Origin: Polaribacter sp.
Lineage (GTDB): Bacteria > Bacteroidota > Bacteroidia > Flavobacteriales > Flavobacteriaceae
DNA length: 64,000 nucleotides
Direction of reading: 5' to 3'
NCBI GenBank assembly: GCA_020740485.1
Contig: DYMN01000006.1
Location: 1-64,000 of the forward strand
The notes beneath the pieces were generated by a model. It did not search any database. It saw nothing but the letters and a program-made list of their open reading frames with translations, and was not told the DNA's origin. Of this stretch, positions 1 to 8,618 are shown in pieces. Position numbers and translations under genes: made by a program. Within the stretch, counting starts at the first letter, position 1; each line of letters starts with the position of its first letter.

Positions 1-2
1 CC

Positions 3-794
3 TTTGCAGAAATAAATCCGGTGCAAAGTCAATTGGATTTATTGAAAGTTTGGTTACTCAAAAACAAACAAACCAATCGTTGGGAAACGACCAAATCCAC
101 CACAGAAGCCATTTTCGGACTTTTAGCTTACGGAACAGATTGGACGGCAAGTGAAGAATTAGTTGATGTAAAAGTAGGTAATGAAATGATGGTTCCTACA
201 CAAACCCAAGCCGGAAGCGGTTATTTTAAAACTTCGTGGAATGGTACAAATATCAAACCTGAACAAGCGGTTGTTACCTTGACTAAAAAAGACGAAGGCA
301 TCGCTTGGGGTGGATTGTATTGGCAATATTTTGAAAATTTGGATAAAATTACCTTTGCCGAAACCCCATTGCAATTGAGTAAAAAATTATTCCTAAAACA
401 AAATACCGATACCGGTGAAAAACTCTTTGAAATTAAAGATTCAACGCAAGTAAAAGTAGGCGATTTGGTAAGAGTCAGAATAGAATTAAAAGTGGATAGA
501 CCTATGGAATTTGTTCATATGAAAGATATGCGTGCCAGCGGTTTTGAGCCTGTAAATGTGTTGTCGCAATACAAATACCAAGACGGATTGGGCTATTACG
601 AAAGTACCAAAGACGCTGCCACTAATTTCTTCTTTGATCAATTACAAAAAGGAGTTTACGTGTTTGAATATGATTTACGCGCCAACAACGCCGGAGATTT
701 CAGCAACGGCATCACCACGATACAATGTATGTATGCCCCTGAATTTAGCAGCCACAGTGAAGGGGTGAGGGTAAAGATTGCAAATTCTAAGTAA
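3..794 (+). CDS. Alpha-2-macroglobulin family protein, C-terminal part (5' end outside window)
   Basis: The reading frame is open from base 3, so the GTG start at base 21 in the ORF track is an artefact of the window edge. The visible 260 residues resemble the end of large bacterial alpha-2-macroglobulin proteins: a thioester-domain helical repeat (WETTKSTTEAIFGLLAYG), a beta-rich segment, and a receptor-binding-like domain with VGDLVRVRIELKVDRPMEF and a terminal beta-hairpin. In Bacteroidota such proteins run to well over 1500 residues and act in the envelope as protease traps or polysaccharide-locus accessories. The thioester motif and signal peptide are not visible. It is convergent with proC, with an 11-base gap. 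Confidence 0.75.
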   Translation, partial: FAEINPVQSQLDLLKVWLLKNKQTNRWETTKSTTEAIFGLLAYGTDWTASEELVDVKVGNEMMVPTQTQAGSGYFKTSWNGTNIKPEQAVVTLTKKDEGIAWGGLYWQYFENLDKITFAETPLQLSKKLFLKQNTDTGEKLFEIKDSTQVKVGDLVRVRIELKVDRPMEFVHMKDMRASGFEPVNVLSQYKYQDGLGYYESTKDAATNFFFDQLQKGVYVFEYDLRANNAGDFSNGITTIQCMYAPEFSSHSEGVRVKIANSK

Positions 795-805
795 CAAAAA
801 CAAAA

Positions 806-1636
806 TCATCCGATGGCTTTGGGGTCGTCGGATGATGATTTACCTAGTTCCACTGCTCTGTTGTAAGCTGCATAAAGGGCTTTGTGAATTGTTTTATCAA
901 GTTGAAATTCTTCAAATACTTTCAAAGCGGCTTCGGTTGTTCCACCTTTAGATGCTACTTTTTGAATTAAGTCCTCGCAAGAATCGTTATGGTTTTTATA
1001 ATACTCTAAAATTCCTTTAAAAGTTTGATAAATCATCAGTTCCGCTTGTGCTTTGGTAAATCCTAATTCTATGGCAGTATCTTTCATAGATTTCATAAAA
1101 TAAAGTACATATGCTGGTCCTGACCCCGAAACAGCCGTTCCGGCGTTAATGAGCATTTCATCGGAAACATAGAGGTTTTTTCCGGTGCTTTCCAATAGAT
1201 TTTGAACGGTTACCAATTCTATTCTACTCACTTCGGCAGACGAACTCAACACGCTCATCCCTTGACCGATTTGGGCAGCTAGATTAGGCATCACTCTGAT
1301 TATTTTTTGCACCTTTAAAAGGGATTGGATTTGCTCAATTTCAATTCCCGCCATAATAGAGAGCACCAATTGATCTTTAGAAATATATCCCACAATTTCT
1401 CCCGCAAGCTCTTTAAAGTTCTGCGGTTTTACAGCTAATAAAATCAAATCGAATTTTTCTAAATAGGAACCGGGTTGGGTATAAAAATTTTTCACGCCCA
1501 TACTTGCGAAGACTTCTTTTTTGTCAGCACTTTTTTCATATACTGACAATTCCGAAGCATCTGCGGTATCATTATCGAGAAAACTCTTGATGTAACTCTG
1601 CCCCATATTCCCTCCGCCTATGATGATAATTTTCAT
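806..1636 (-). CDS. proC: Pyrroline-5-carboxylate reductase
   Basis: This enzyme catalyses the last step of proline synthesis, NAD(P)H-dependent reduction of 1-pyrroline-5-carboxylate in the cytosol. The N-terminus has the Rossmann glycine motif IIIGGGNMGQS (residues 4-14). Further on are VKPQNF, the VRVMPN-like segment IIRVMPNLAAQIGQG, and the C-terminal dimerisation domain with AGTAVSGSGPAYV and KGGTTEAALKVF. The length of 276 residues is normal. It is monocistronic, convergent with the alpha-2-macroglobulin gene and downstream of the TonB-dependent receptor terminator. Identification is firm. Confidence 0.95.
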   Translation of the reverse strand: MKIIIIGGGNMGQSYIKSFLDNDTADASELSVYEKSADKKEVFASMGVKNFYTQPGSYLEKFDLILLAVKPQNFKELAGEIVGYISKDQLVLSIMAGIEIEQIQSLLKVQKIIRVMPNLAAQIGQGMSVLSSSAEVSRIELVTVQNLLESTGKNLYVSDEMLINAGTAVSGSGPAYVLYFMKSMKDTAIELGFTKAQAELMIYQTFKGILEYYKNHNDSCEDLIQKVASKGGTTEAALKVFEEFQLDKTIHKALYAAYNRAVELGKSSSDDPKAIG

Positions 1637-1719
1637 TTTTTCTTTGTTTTTTTAATTGAAAATTTCCGTTAATTCAGAACATTAAAACGTTTCAAAAGTA
1701 GTTTTTTATTTTGACAAAA

Positions 1720-1752
1720 TAAAAAAGTCGGAGTTGTTGAGGCTCCGACTTT
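1720..1752 (-). terminator. Intrinsic terminator of the TonB-dependent receptor gene
   Basis: The inverted repeat AAGTCGGAG...CTCCGACTT has a nine-base loop. On the minus strand it is followed by a run of six U. It lies about 20 bases past the receptor stop codon. Confidence 0.75.
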
Positions 1753-1770
1753 ACATATTAATTCAAAAAA

Positions 1771-4464
1771 TTAGAACTTATAATTAAATGATAAGTTAAA
1801 TAGAGCTCCCAATTGACTAAAATGATAGCCATCGTAAGTCATTTGAGAATAACGTTGACTGAAGGTAATCATATTAGAATTAAATTGTTTAGCCACAGGG
1901 TCTTTTAAAATAGCTTCGCCTGCCGAATTAAGTGCCACAAATTTCCATTCAGGTAATACATTCAAGAAATTATTGGCATTGAATGCAATGCTGAATTTTT
2001 CAGTTGCATTGTAGTTTATTCCTAAATCACTTACTATTTTAGGGATAAATTCAGTTATCAGATTATTATCAATACCATCTTGTTGGAAAGTAGTCTTTCC
2101 AAAATATGTATTATTCAATGAAAATCCGAATTTTCCGATATTGTATTCTGTTCCTAAAATCCATTTGGTTATTGGTCTTGAGGTAAATAACAAATGTTCT
2201 TGTGTTTTGTCAATCAACTCTTGTCCTAAAAATTTCGGAGTAGCATTAGTTTTTTCATTTTGTAAGGTGTAGTTACCGGCTAAATTAAAATTGAGTTTTC
2301 CATTCCCAAGTCCAATATTTCTGTAACTCGCCACCACGTCTATACCGCTTGTAGTAGTGTTTAACGCATTAGAGAAAAAGAATACATCTCCGTTATTGTC
2401 TGCATTGATATCAATAAGATTTCCAAGAACGATGCGATCTTTAATGTTAATCAAATAAAAATCAGTGGTAAAACTGAAATTCTTGGAGGGTTTAAACCCA
2501 AAACCAGCTGTGAAATTGTTTGATTTTTCTGCAGTTAACTTTTTAACGCCCAAAAGTTTTGCTTGAGGTGATACGTTGTTCACCAACCCGCTCACTTGCA
2601 CAATCCCTCCTGAAAATCCGTATTGTGATTTTTGAGAATAAATTTGGTGTAAAGTAGGTGCTCTAAAACCAGTTGAAACAGAGGCACGAAGGGTAAATTT
2701 ATCCTCAAACATTTTATAGCGGCTACTGAATTTATAAACACTGGCTGTTCCAAAATCGCTATAGTTTTCTATACGATACGTTCCGTTGATCAAGAAATCT
2801 TTATTAACATCATAGGCTAAGTCAATATAACCCCCCAAATTTTGTCTGGTAAAAGTACCTGAATTTTCTGGTCTGTTGCCGGCAAAAGAGTCAGCACCTG
2901 AACCATCCCAAGAAGCTTTGTCTCCTTCTACAATGGTAAATTTTTCAGATCTGTACTCAGTACCAAAACCTACACTCAATTGTTCGGTCAATACTTTTGA
3001 AATGTCAATATTACCTACTACATGAGAAAATACAGTACCTCCGGGTTTAAAGTTAATCGGACTGTTTTCTCTATATACATTTGCACCATTTTCATCTTTT
3101 ATATCAGAACGATTATGTGAATTAAAAACAGTATAGTCTTGTGAGTTTCCACCAAAAGTAATACTGGCATCCGTATTCCAATCATTTTTTTGAGTTTTTA
3201 CTCCCAAGGTTGCATTGTAATCATCTAAATCACCATCAAAAGTAGGTACATAACCATCATAATTACCGGGAACACCTGGAGCAGGGAAAAAATCAGCCAA
3301 ATATGGGTAATCCGCTACAGGTCTCCAATAAGGCGTTCGGTAGTTCGCAAATGAATTTACTTTTTTACTTACGTAAGCTGCATTAAAATAGGCTTTTGAA
3401 TGATCAGCGATATTTAATGCACCGTTCACTTCAAATTTGGCAGCAGCAGTTTCCGGAGAAGCATTGATATTACCGGCATCAGGATGTCTTGATAAAAAGT
3501 TTTTTACCACATTCATATCCGCTCCAAAAGTATCAACTTCCCCTTGTGCATCTACTGTTCCGGGACGGTTAGCCATTGCTACTTTAGAAAAATCTATAGT
3601 ATAGTTTATAAACCCTGCATCATCAAAAATTTTAGAACCATTGTTATAGCTCACTCCCAGCATTTTTCCATCTCCTTTACCGGTTATTCCGGATCTGAAA
3701 GTAGCTGCACCATCGTTTACATCGTCTTTTAAGATGATGTTCATAACCCCTGCAATGGCATCAGAACCGTACTGAGCAGAAGCCCCGTCTCTTAATATTT
3801 CAATTCTCTCGATAGCATCTACCGGAATACCGGAAATGTCAGCACCGGTTTCACCACGTCCGGGAGAAGTTTGGGTGTAGAGTAACGAACTCAAATTTTT
3901 TCTTTTTCCATTAATTAATATTAACGTTCTACTGGGTCCCATATTACGGATTTCGTATGGATCCAATAATGAGGTTGCATCGTTTACGGGTGTTTGTACT
4001 GAGTTGAATGAGGGTATTCTATATTGCAAAGCTTTATCCAATGAACTTTGCCCTGAATTGGTAACTTCTTTTACGGGTAACACATCCACCGCTAATGGGG
4101 TGTCGGTGTTACTTCTGGCAGCTACTCTCGATCCTACCAATACTACTTCGTCTAATGAAATATCTTCATTATGAAGTACTACATTTAATTTTAAATTTTC
4201 ATCTTTTTTTAATGAAATTTTCTTTTTTTCACTTCTATATCCTGTATAACTGAACTCTAATTCATAGTCTCCACTTTGTAGGGAGAGAGTGAATAAACCA
4301 TCTAAATCGGTTGTAGCTCCTTTTCCTGTATGTCCAATAACAATAATATTTGCCCCAACTAAGGGATCATTGTTGTTGTCTTTAACCGTTCCGCTTATGC
4401 TACTCTGCGAAAACCCTAACAATAGACTAAAAAATAGTCCAAAAGAAAAATAAATTTTTTTCAT
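1771..4464 (-). CDS. TonB-dependent receptor with CarboxypepD_reg N-terminal domain
   Basis: This is an outer-membrane active transporter driven by TonB-ExbBD. It has a signal peptide (residues 1-20, ending GFSQ), a carboxypeptidase-regulatory-like domain (about 23-105, GTVKDNNNDPLVGANIIVIG), a TonB-box-like region and plug (about 105-240, DEVVLVGSRVAARSN... then NGKRKNLSSL and GSDAIAGVMNIILK), and a 22-strand-type barrel ending LSFNYKF with a terminal Phe. The 897-residue length is ordinary. There is no adjacent SusD-like gene, so it looks like a stand-alone receptor for a metal chelate, siderophore, peptide or cofactor. The substrate cannot be read from the sequence. The gene has its own terminator and a long AT-rich upstream region. 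Confidence 0.9.
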   Translation of the reverse strand: MKKIYFSFGLFFSLLLGFSQSSISGTVKDNNNDPLVGANIIVIGHTGKGATTDLDGLFTLSLQSGDYELEFSYTGYRSEKKKISLKKDENLKLNVVLHNEDISLDEVVLVGSRVAARSNTDTPLAVDVLPVKEVTNSGQSSLDKALQYRIPSFNSVQTPVNDATSLLDPYEIRNMGPSRTLILINGKRKNLSSLLYTQTSPGRGETGADISGIPVDAIERIEILRDGASAQYGSDAIAGVMNIILKDDVNDGAATFRSGITGKGDGKMLGVSYNNGSKIFDDAGFINYTIDFSKVAMANRPGTVDAQGEVDTFGADMNVVKNFLSRHPDAGNINASPETAAAKFEVNGALNIADHSKAYFNAAYVSKKVNSFANYRTPYWRPVADYPYLADFFPAPGVPGNYDGYVPTFDGDLDDYNATLGVKTQKNDWNTDASITFGGNSQDYTVFNSHNRSDIKDENGANVYRENSPINFKPGGTVFSHVVGNIDISKVLTEQLSVGFGTEYRSEKFTIVEGDKASWDGSGADSFAGNRPENSGTFTRQNLGGYIDLAYDVNKDFLINGTYRIENYSDFGTASVYKFSSRYKMFEDKFTLRASVSTGFRAPTLHQIYSQKSQYGFSGGIVQVSGLVNNVSPQAKLLGVKKLTAEKSNNFTAGFGFKPSKNFSFTTDFYLINIKDRIVLGNLIDINADNNGDVFFFSNALNTTTSGIDVVASYRNIGLGNGKLNFNLAGNYTLQNEKTNATPKFLGQELIDKTQEHLLFTSRPITKWILGTEYNIGKFGFSLNNTYFGKTTFQQDGIDNNLITEFIPKIVSDLGINYNATEKFSIAFNANNFLNVLPEWKFVALNSAGEAILKDPVAKQFNSNMITFSQRYSQMTYDGYHFSQLGALFNLSFNYKF

Positions 4465-4677
4465 TTTAATAAAAATTTAAATTAGTTAATGTATTTAATA
4501 TAAAGAAGTAGTTAATATTTTAATTACTTATTTGATTTGCAAATAAAACATTTAATTGAATACAAATTAACAATTTTTTAACTTTTGTAACAATTACTAC
4601 AAAAAAGATAAGAGACGAATCATTTCAGGTGATATTTTCTCAATTTTTCTTTCAATTGTTTTTTCCTTTGGATTATT

Positions 4678-4697
4678 ATTTAGATATTTGTCTAAAT
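4678..4697. promoter_or_regulatory. Palindromic operator candidate before the ArsR-family gene
   Basis: The perfect inverted repeat ATTTAGA-tatttg-TCTAAAT (7-6-7) ends nine bases before the ATG of the ArsR-like repressor. SdpR-type ArsR proteins are known autorepressors, so this is the natural autoregulatory site. This is inferred from position and symmetry only. Confidence 0.55.
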
Positions 4698-4706
4698 ATA
4701 TAAATA

Positions 4707-4985
4707 ATGTCACTTTCTAAAGTTTTTAAAGCACTAAATGATCCTACACGTCGTGAAATTCTGAATATTTTACGTAAATCCGATTTGTATGCGGGTGAAA
4801 TTGTAGCTCATTTCAATATTTCCGGGGCGAGTATTTCACATCATTTGGATATTTTGAAAAATGCGGAGTTGATTATAAGTGAAAAGAAAGGGCAATTTGT
4901 TATATACAGTCTGAACACTACGGTTGTTGACGAAATTTTAAACTGGATGGTCGAACTAAAAAATAATTCCAAAAATGAAAATTAA
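4707..4985 (+). CDS. ArsR-family winged-helix transcriptional repressor (SdpR-like)
   Basis: The 92-residue protein is a single winged-helix domain: LNDPTRREILNILRKSDLYAGEIVAHF, the recognition helix ISGASISHHLDILKNAELI, then the wing EKKGQFVIYSLN. There is no cysteine cluster of the ArsR/SmtB metal-sensing type. It resembles the SdpR autorepressor class, which is controlled by a membrane partner. The stop codon overlaps the start of the SdpI-like gene by 11 bases, indicating translational coupling. A perfect palindrome sits just upstream of the start. Confidence 0.85.
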   Translation: MSLSKVFKALNDPTRREILNILRKSDLYAGEIVAHFNISGASISHHLDILKNAELIISEKKGQFVIYSLNTTVVDEILNWMVELKNNSKNEN

Positions 4986-5649
4986 AACTATTATTTATCA
5001 ATTGATTTTATTGCTTTTACCCTTGCTTTATTTGCTATTAAAATGGAATCAATTAGCCGAAAAATTACCTATGCACTTCAACACACATAATGTTCCGGAC
5101 AGATACGGTAATAAAACGGAGCTTTTGTTCTTGGTATTATTTATGAGTGCAGTGGGTTTCGGTTTGTCTATGTTATTGTTGAATATCAAAAAAATAGACC
5201 CCAAACAAGCCGATAGAACCGATTTCAACTTGATGAAGAAAATTTCTTGGGTAATAGTAGTATTTATGGCTTTGTTGAACCTTGGTATTGTGTATGAAAT
5301 TTCCAATTACGAAATTGATAAACCAAGCGATTTGATGCAAAAATTTATTTTTCTTTTGCTAGCATTATTATTTACCACTTTAGGTAATTTTATGGAAAAT
5401 ATCAAACCTAATTATTTTGTTGGCGTGCGAACCCCTTGGACCTTAAATGATGAAAAAAACTGGATAGTAACCCATCGTCTTACTGCTAAATTGTGGTTTT
5501 TTGGGGGGATTCTATTCTTTTTTATAATATTAATATTCCCTATTGACATCACAACTAAACTATTGTTGCCGTTCCTGTTACTAATTGCTTTTATTCCTAT
5601 AGCATATTCATTTTACATCTTTAAAAAAGATAAAGCCAAAATTCAATAA
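4975..5649 (+). CDS. SdpI-family membrane protein (DUF1648)
   Basis: This is an integral membrane protein of about six helices. Residues 30-50 carry the DUF1648 signature (LPMHFNTHNVPDRYGNKTE) and residues 145-175 the SdpI signature (NYFVGVRTPWTL...NWIVTHRLTAKLW). In Bacillus, SdpI gives immunity to the killing factor SdpC and sequesters the repressor SdpR. The coupled ArsR gene here preserves that repressor/membrane-partner arrangement. No SdpC-like toxin gene is visible nearby, so the ligand is unknown. It could be a sensor of envelope stress or of toxins from other strains. Confidence 0.85.
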   Translation: MKIKTIIYQLILLLLPLLYLLLKWNQLAEKLPMHFNTHNVPDRYGNKTELLFLVLFMSAVGFGLSMLLLNIKKIDPKQADRTDFNLMKKISWVIVVFMALLNLGIVYEISNYEIDKPSDLMQKFIFLLLALLFTTLGNFMENIKPNYFVGVRTPWTLNDEKNWIVTHRLTAKLWFFGGILFFFIILIFPIDITTKLLLPFLLLIAFIPIAYSFYIFKKDKAKIQ

Positions 5650-5725
5650 TTCTAAGTATCACTTCGTTCGTTGCCTGTTTTTTTATTTCCGATTGTTTGG
5701 TTCCGTTTTTTTGCCCATTCCTTTA

Positions 5726-5748
5726 GCCCCGTCCTTTAGGGCGGGGAC
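5726..5748. repeat. GC-rich hairpin (possible terminator or dispersed palindrome)
   Basis: The sequence GCCCCGTCCTTTAGGGCGGGG folds into a stem with a TTTA loop and stands out in an AT-rich intergenic region between the convergent sdpI-like and comEC genes. There is no clear U tract. It could be a dispersed palindromic repeat or a weak terminator. Confidence 0.45.
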
Positions 5749-5787
5749 AACAGATGTTATTTTTACAAAAGAGGCTTTAGCCAAAAT

Positions 5788-7836
5788 CTATTTCAACACA
5801 AAAGCTCCTTTTTCTCTTGTAGCGTGAAAGGGAATCTTATAGGTTTTACAAGTTTTCTCCCATTGGGCTATCCTATAAGGGTAATTCGAACCATCTGCAA
5901 TGATGAACTTGGGACTTATTTCTCGGATGCATCGATCTAAATTGATTTTAGGACTTTGGGTAAGCAACACCAAATCCGGTTTGAAGCTCAAATTTTGATA
6001 AATACCCAAACTGTCAATTTTTAAAAGGATTCCTTTTTTGGTCAAATAAATATTTTTATTTAATGGGTTAATATTCAGTTTTTCAATTTTATATGCCATT
6101 TTGTAAGTAGTTAAAAAAGGATAATTATCGAGATGAATTGAATCGTTAGCGTGTAATATTTCCAAATTACTTCGAGTTTTAATCCCCAATATAGTTTCTT
6201 TGTTTTTGTGAAAAACAACCATTTCTTTACTTTGACTTTGGGTGTATTTTTCAGAGATAAAAACTAATTGCATTACAATAACGCCAAGCAAAAAGGTTTG
6301 AAATTGAGTGCTAAAAACATACGGTTTTTTGATGCTAAAGAGCCAACGCAATAATAAAAAGATAACGAGATAGCTCACTAAGGTATCTGAAATAGTAAAT
6401 GGAATGTTTTTTATTAAAAATTGTTCTTTTGTGGCAACCCAATACACAAACTGATTCATAATGGACAGTATTCCGTTGTAAATGTAAACAATAAAATCAG
6501 GTAGAATACCCAATACGGCGAGTAATGCCACTAATAATCCCATTCCCAAAATAATTCCAATAAATGGAATAATCACAACATTTGACAACCAAAACAGCGA
6601 CGGAAATTGATGAAAATAATACAAACTCAACGGCAAAGTAGCAAGCGTAGCGGCAATTGACACGGTGAGTAATTGCGCAATTTTATACAAAAATACAGGT
6701 TTTTTTGTAGGCAAGATTTCCATCATTTTGGGTTGCAACACCACAATTCCAATCACGGCGATATAACTCAGCTGAAAGCCCACGTCAAACACAAATAAGG
6801 GTTCAATGAGCAATATGATAAAATAAGAAGCAAAAACCGATTCTAACACAGGTGTTTTCTGATTTCGAATAAATGTACCGATAGTGATAAAGCTAAACAT
6901 CGTAACGGCGCGTACCACGGAGCCGCTCAATCCGGCAACTAAAGCAAAAATCCATAAAATGAGGATGATGCTAATTCCGATATATAATTTCCCGTTTTTC
7001 AATCTTTTTAAAGGAGAAAAAACAAAACTCAAAATCAAAAACAAAATCCCGACGTGTAGCCCCGAAACGGCTAAAATATGTACTACACCTGCTCCGGTAT
7101 AATCACCTTGCAAATTCTTGGAAACAAATTGCCTATCGCCAAGAATCAAAGCATTGATTACAGCCCATTCGGATTTTCCAAAGCCCGGGTTTTGCATTTT
7201 TTTCTGAATGAAATCTCTCAATTGTAATCCAATAAGCGACAAACGGTTAATTTTAATACCAACAGATTTGATAAAGCGCGTCTCAACTTCAGTTTGATAA
7301 AACACACCTTTGTGTGCCATATAGTAAGCATAATCAAAGGTATGCGGATTGAGCGGTTTAGGAATTTTCTCAAACACAGAAGGAAGGAGCAAAACTTCGC
7401 CAATTTGATATTTTTTTGTTGAATCATTTTTTGCAACCATCAAAATGGCTTTTCCTTCACTTACTTTTTGATCTATTTCCGATACCTGAACTATATATTT
7501 GTCCTGATAGGTTGTGGCTTTCATCGTTTCCAAAATCTGCACTTTTGCCATACTCCCTGCGGAAGAAAAATGTGAAAAGTGCAAAGGTTGGTTTTGTGGT
7601 TGTTGTGATAAAATAAGTTGCCAACCTAAGAATATAAAAAAAAGATAAGTGGCAATTTGGAATCCGTATTTGGCTTTGACATTAATTTTATTATAAAGTA
7701 AAATACTGAACACTAACGATATAATCAATCCCACGTAAAGTAGAACATAGGAAATTTCAAAATAATTTCCGAGCACGATTCCAAGCGTCAAAAAGACCGA
7801 AAAATGTAAAGGGATATATTGATGTATCTTATTCAT
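5788..7836 (-). CDS. comEC: ComEC/Rec2-family DNA uptake channel protein
   Basis: This is a polytopic inner-membrane protein proposed to carry single-stranded DNA into the cytosol during natural transformation. The N-terminal part has about three helices and a DUF4131 domain (to about residue 195). It is followed by the competence domain with the diagnostic GVVHILAVSGLHVGILF segment (about 250) and many membrane helices to about residue 520. The C-terminal 160 residues occupy the place of the metallo-beta-lactamase domain but contain no HxHxDH motif, so that domain is degenerate. Length 682. It is followed downstream only by the GC hairpin. Confidence 0.85.
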   Translation of the reverse strand: MNKIHQYIPLHFSVFLTLGIVLGNYFEISYVLLYVGLIISLVFSILLYNKINVKAKYGFQIATYLFFIFLGWQLILSQQPQNQPLHFSHFSSAGSMAKVQILETMKATTYQDKYIVQVSEIDQKVSEGKAILMVAKNDSTKKYQIGEVLLLPSVFEKIPKPLNPHTFDYAYYMAHKGVFYQTEVETRFIKSVGIKINRLSLIGLQLRDFIQKKMQNPGFGKSEWAVINALILGDRQFVSKNLQGDYTGAGVVHILAVSGLHVGILFLILSFVFSPLKRLKNGKLYIGISIILILWIFALVAGLSGSVVRAVTMFSFITIGTFIRNQKTPVLESVFASYFIILLIEPLFVFDVGFQLSYIAVIGIVVLQPKMMEILPTKKPVFLYKIAQLLTVSIAATLATLPLSLYYFHQFPSLFWLSNVVIIPFIGIILGMGLLVALLAVLGILPDFIVYIYNGILSIMNQFVYWVATKEQFLIKNIPFTISDTLVSYLVIFLLLRWLFSIKKPYVFSTQFQTFLLGVIVMQLVFISEKYTQSQSKEMVVFHKNKETILGIKTRSNLEILHANDSIHLDNYPFLTTYKMAYKIEKLNINPLNKNIYLTKKGILLKIDSLGIYQNLSFKPDLVLLTQSPKINLDRCIREISPKFIIADGSNYPYRIAQWEKTCKTYKIPFHATREKGAFVLK

Positions 7837-7936
7837 AGCAAGATTATTTAGTAAGTAAGTTCTTGATTTATTAATACATTAGTGAACTAAGTAAATATTT
7901 TTTGATACACAAATAATGTTAAAATCCTTAAAGAAA

Positions 7937-8599
7937 CTACTCATCTTCATTTACTTTTTTTTCGACTAAAAAGCGGTCAATTAAAAAATGCCCTAAATAG
8001 ATGAGCGGGGTCAATGCAATGGCAATTACTAACTTTACTGAATAACCTGTGAGTGCAGAACGAATGTAAACCTCAGTTGATAAGATCCCGGTAAGCCAAA
8101 AGGCAATACCTAAAACAATAAAACTATCAAAAAGTTGCGAAATCACAGTAGAACCCGTGGAGCGTAACCAAAGCCATTTCCCTTTAGTTCTCGATTTAAA
8201 AAAATGAAACAACACTGAATCAATAAGTTGAGAAAACAGAAAAGCAACGATACTCCCTACTATAATCCACATACTTTGACCAAAAACGGCGTTAAACTGA
8301 AGATCCGAAACAGTACTAATGGGTGTGGCAGCGGGAATTTTTATTCCAAAGTAGATCAATATGAAAGTATAAGCGATAAAAATAGTAGTTAAAAAAGTGA
8401 TTTTTTTGACCCCTTTCTTCCCAAAATATTCATTGATTAAATCGGTTGTAACAAAAACTACAGGCCACGGAAGAATTCCTAAACTCATCACACTTTCCCC
8501 GACATAAATCAATTTGCTTCCTATTAATTCCGCAACAATGGCATTCGTTATAAAAAACCCTGCTAAGATGATATAAAGAAATTCCTTTTTAGGATTCAT
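7937..8599 (-). CDS. yhhQ: Queuosine precursor transporter (YhhQ/VUT_1 family)
   Basis: This 220-residue membrane protein has six to seven helices. Family hallmarks are the early NAIVAELIGSKL segment, WPVVFVTTDLINEYFGKK (residues 45-62) and the acidic/aromatic SQLIDSVLFHFFK helix, followed by a second SQLFDSFIVLGIAFW. Members import 7-deazaguanine precursors (preQ0/preQ1) for tRNA queuosine synthesis. It lies 19 bases downstream of lpxB on the same strand, so it is probably cotranscribed. Confidence 0.85.
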   Translation of the reverse strand: MNPKKEFLYIILAGFFITNAIVAELIGSKLIYVGESVMSLGILPWPVVFVTTDLINEYFGKKGVKKITFLTTIFIAYTFILIYFGIKIPAATPISTVSDLQFNAVFGQSMWIIVGSIVAFLFSQLIDSVLFHFFKSRTKGKWLWLRSTGSTVISQLFDSFIVLGIAFWLTGILSTEVYIRSALTGYSVKLVIAIALTPLIYLGHFLIDRFLVEKKVNEDE

Positions 8600-8618
8600 T
8601 TTTTTAGGAATATTTACT

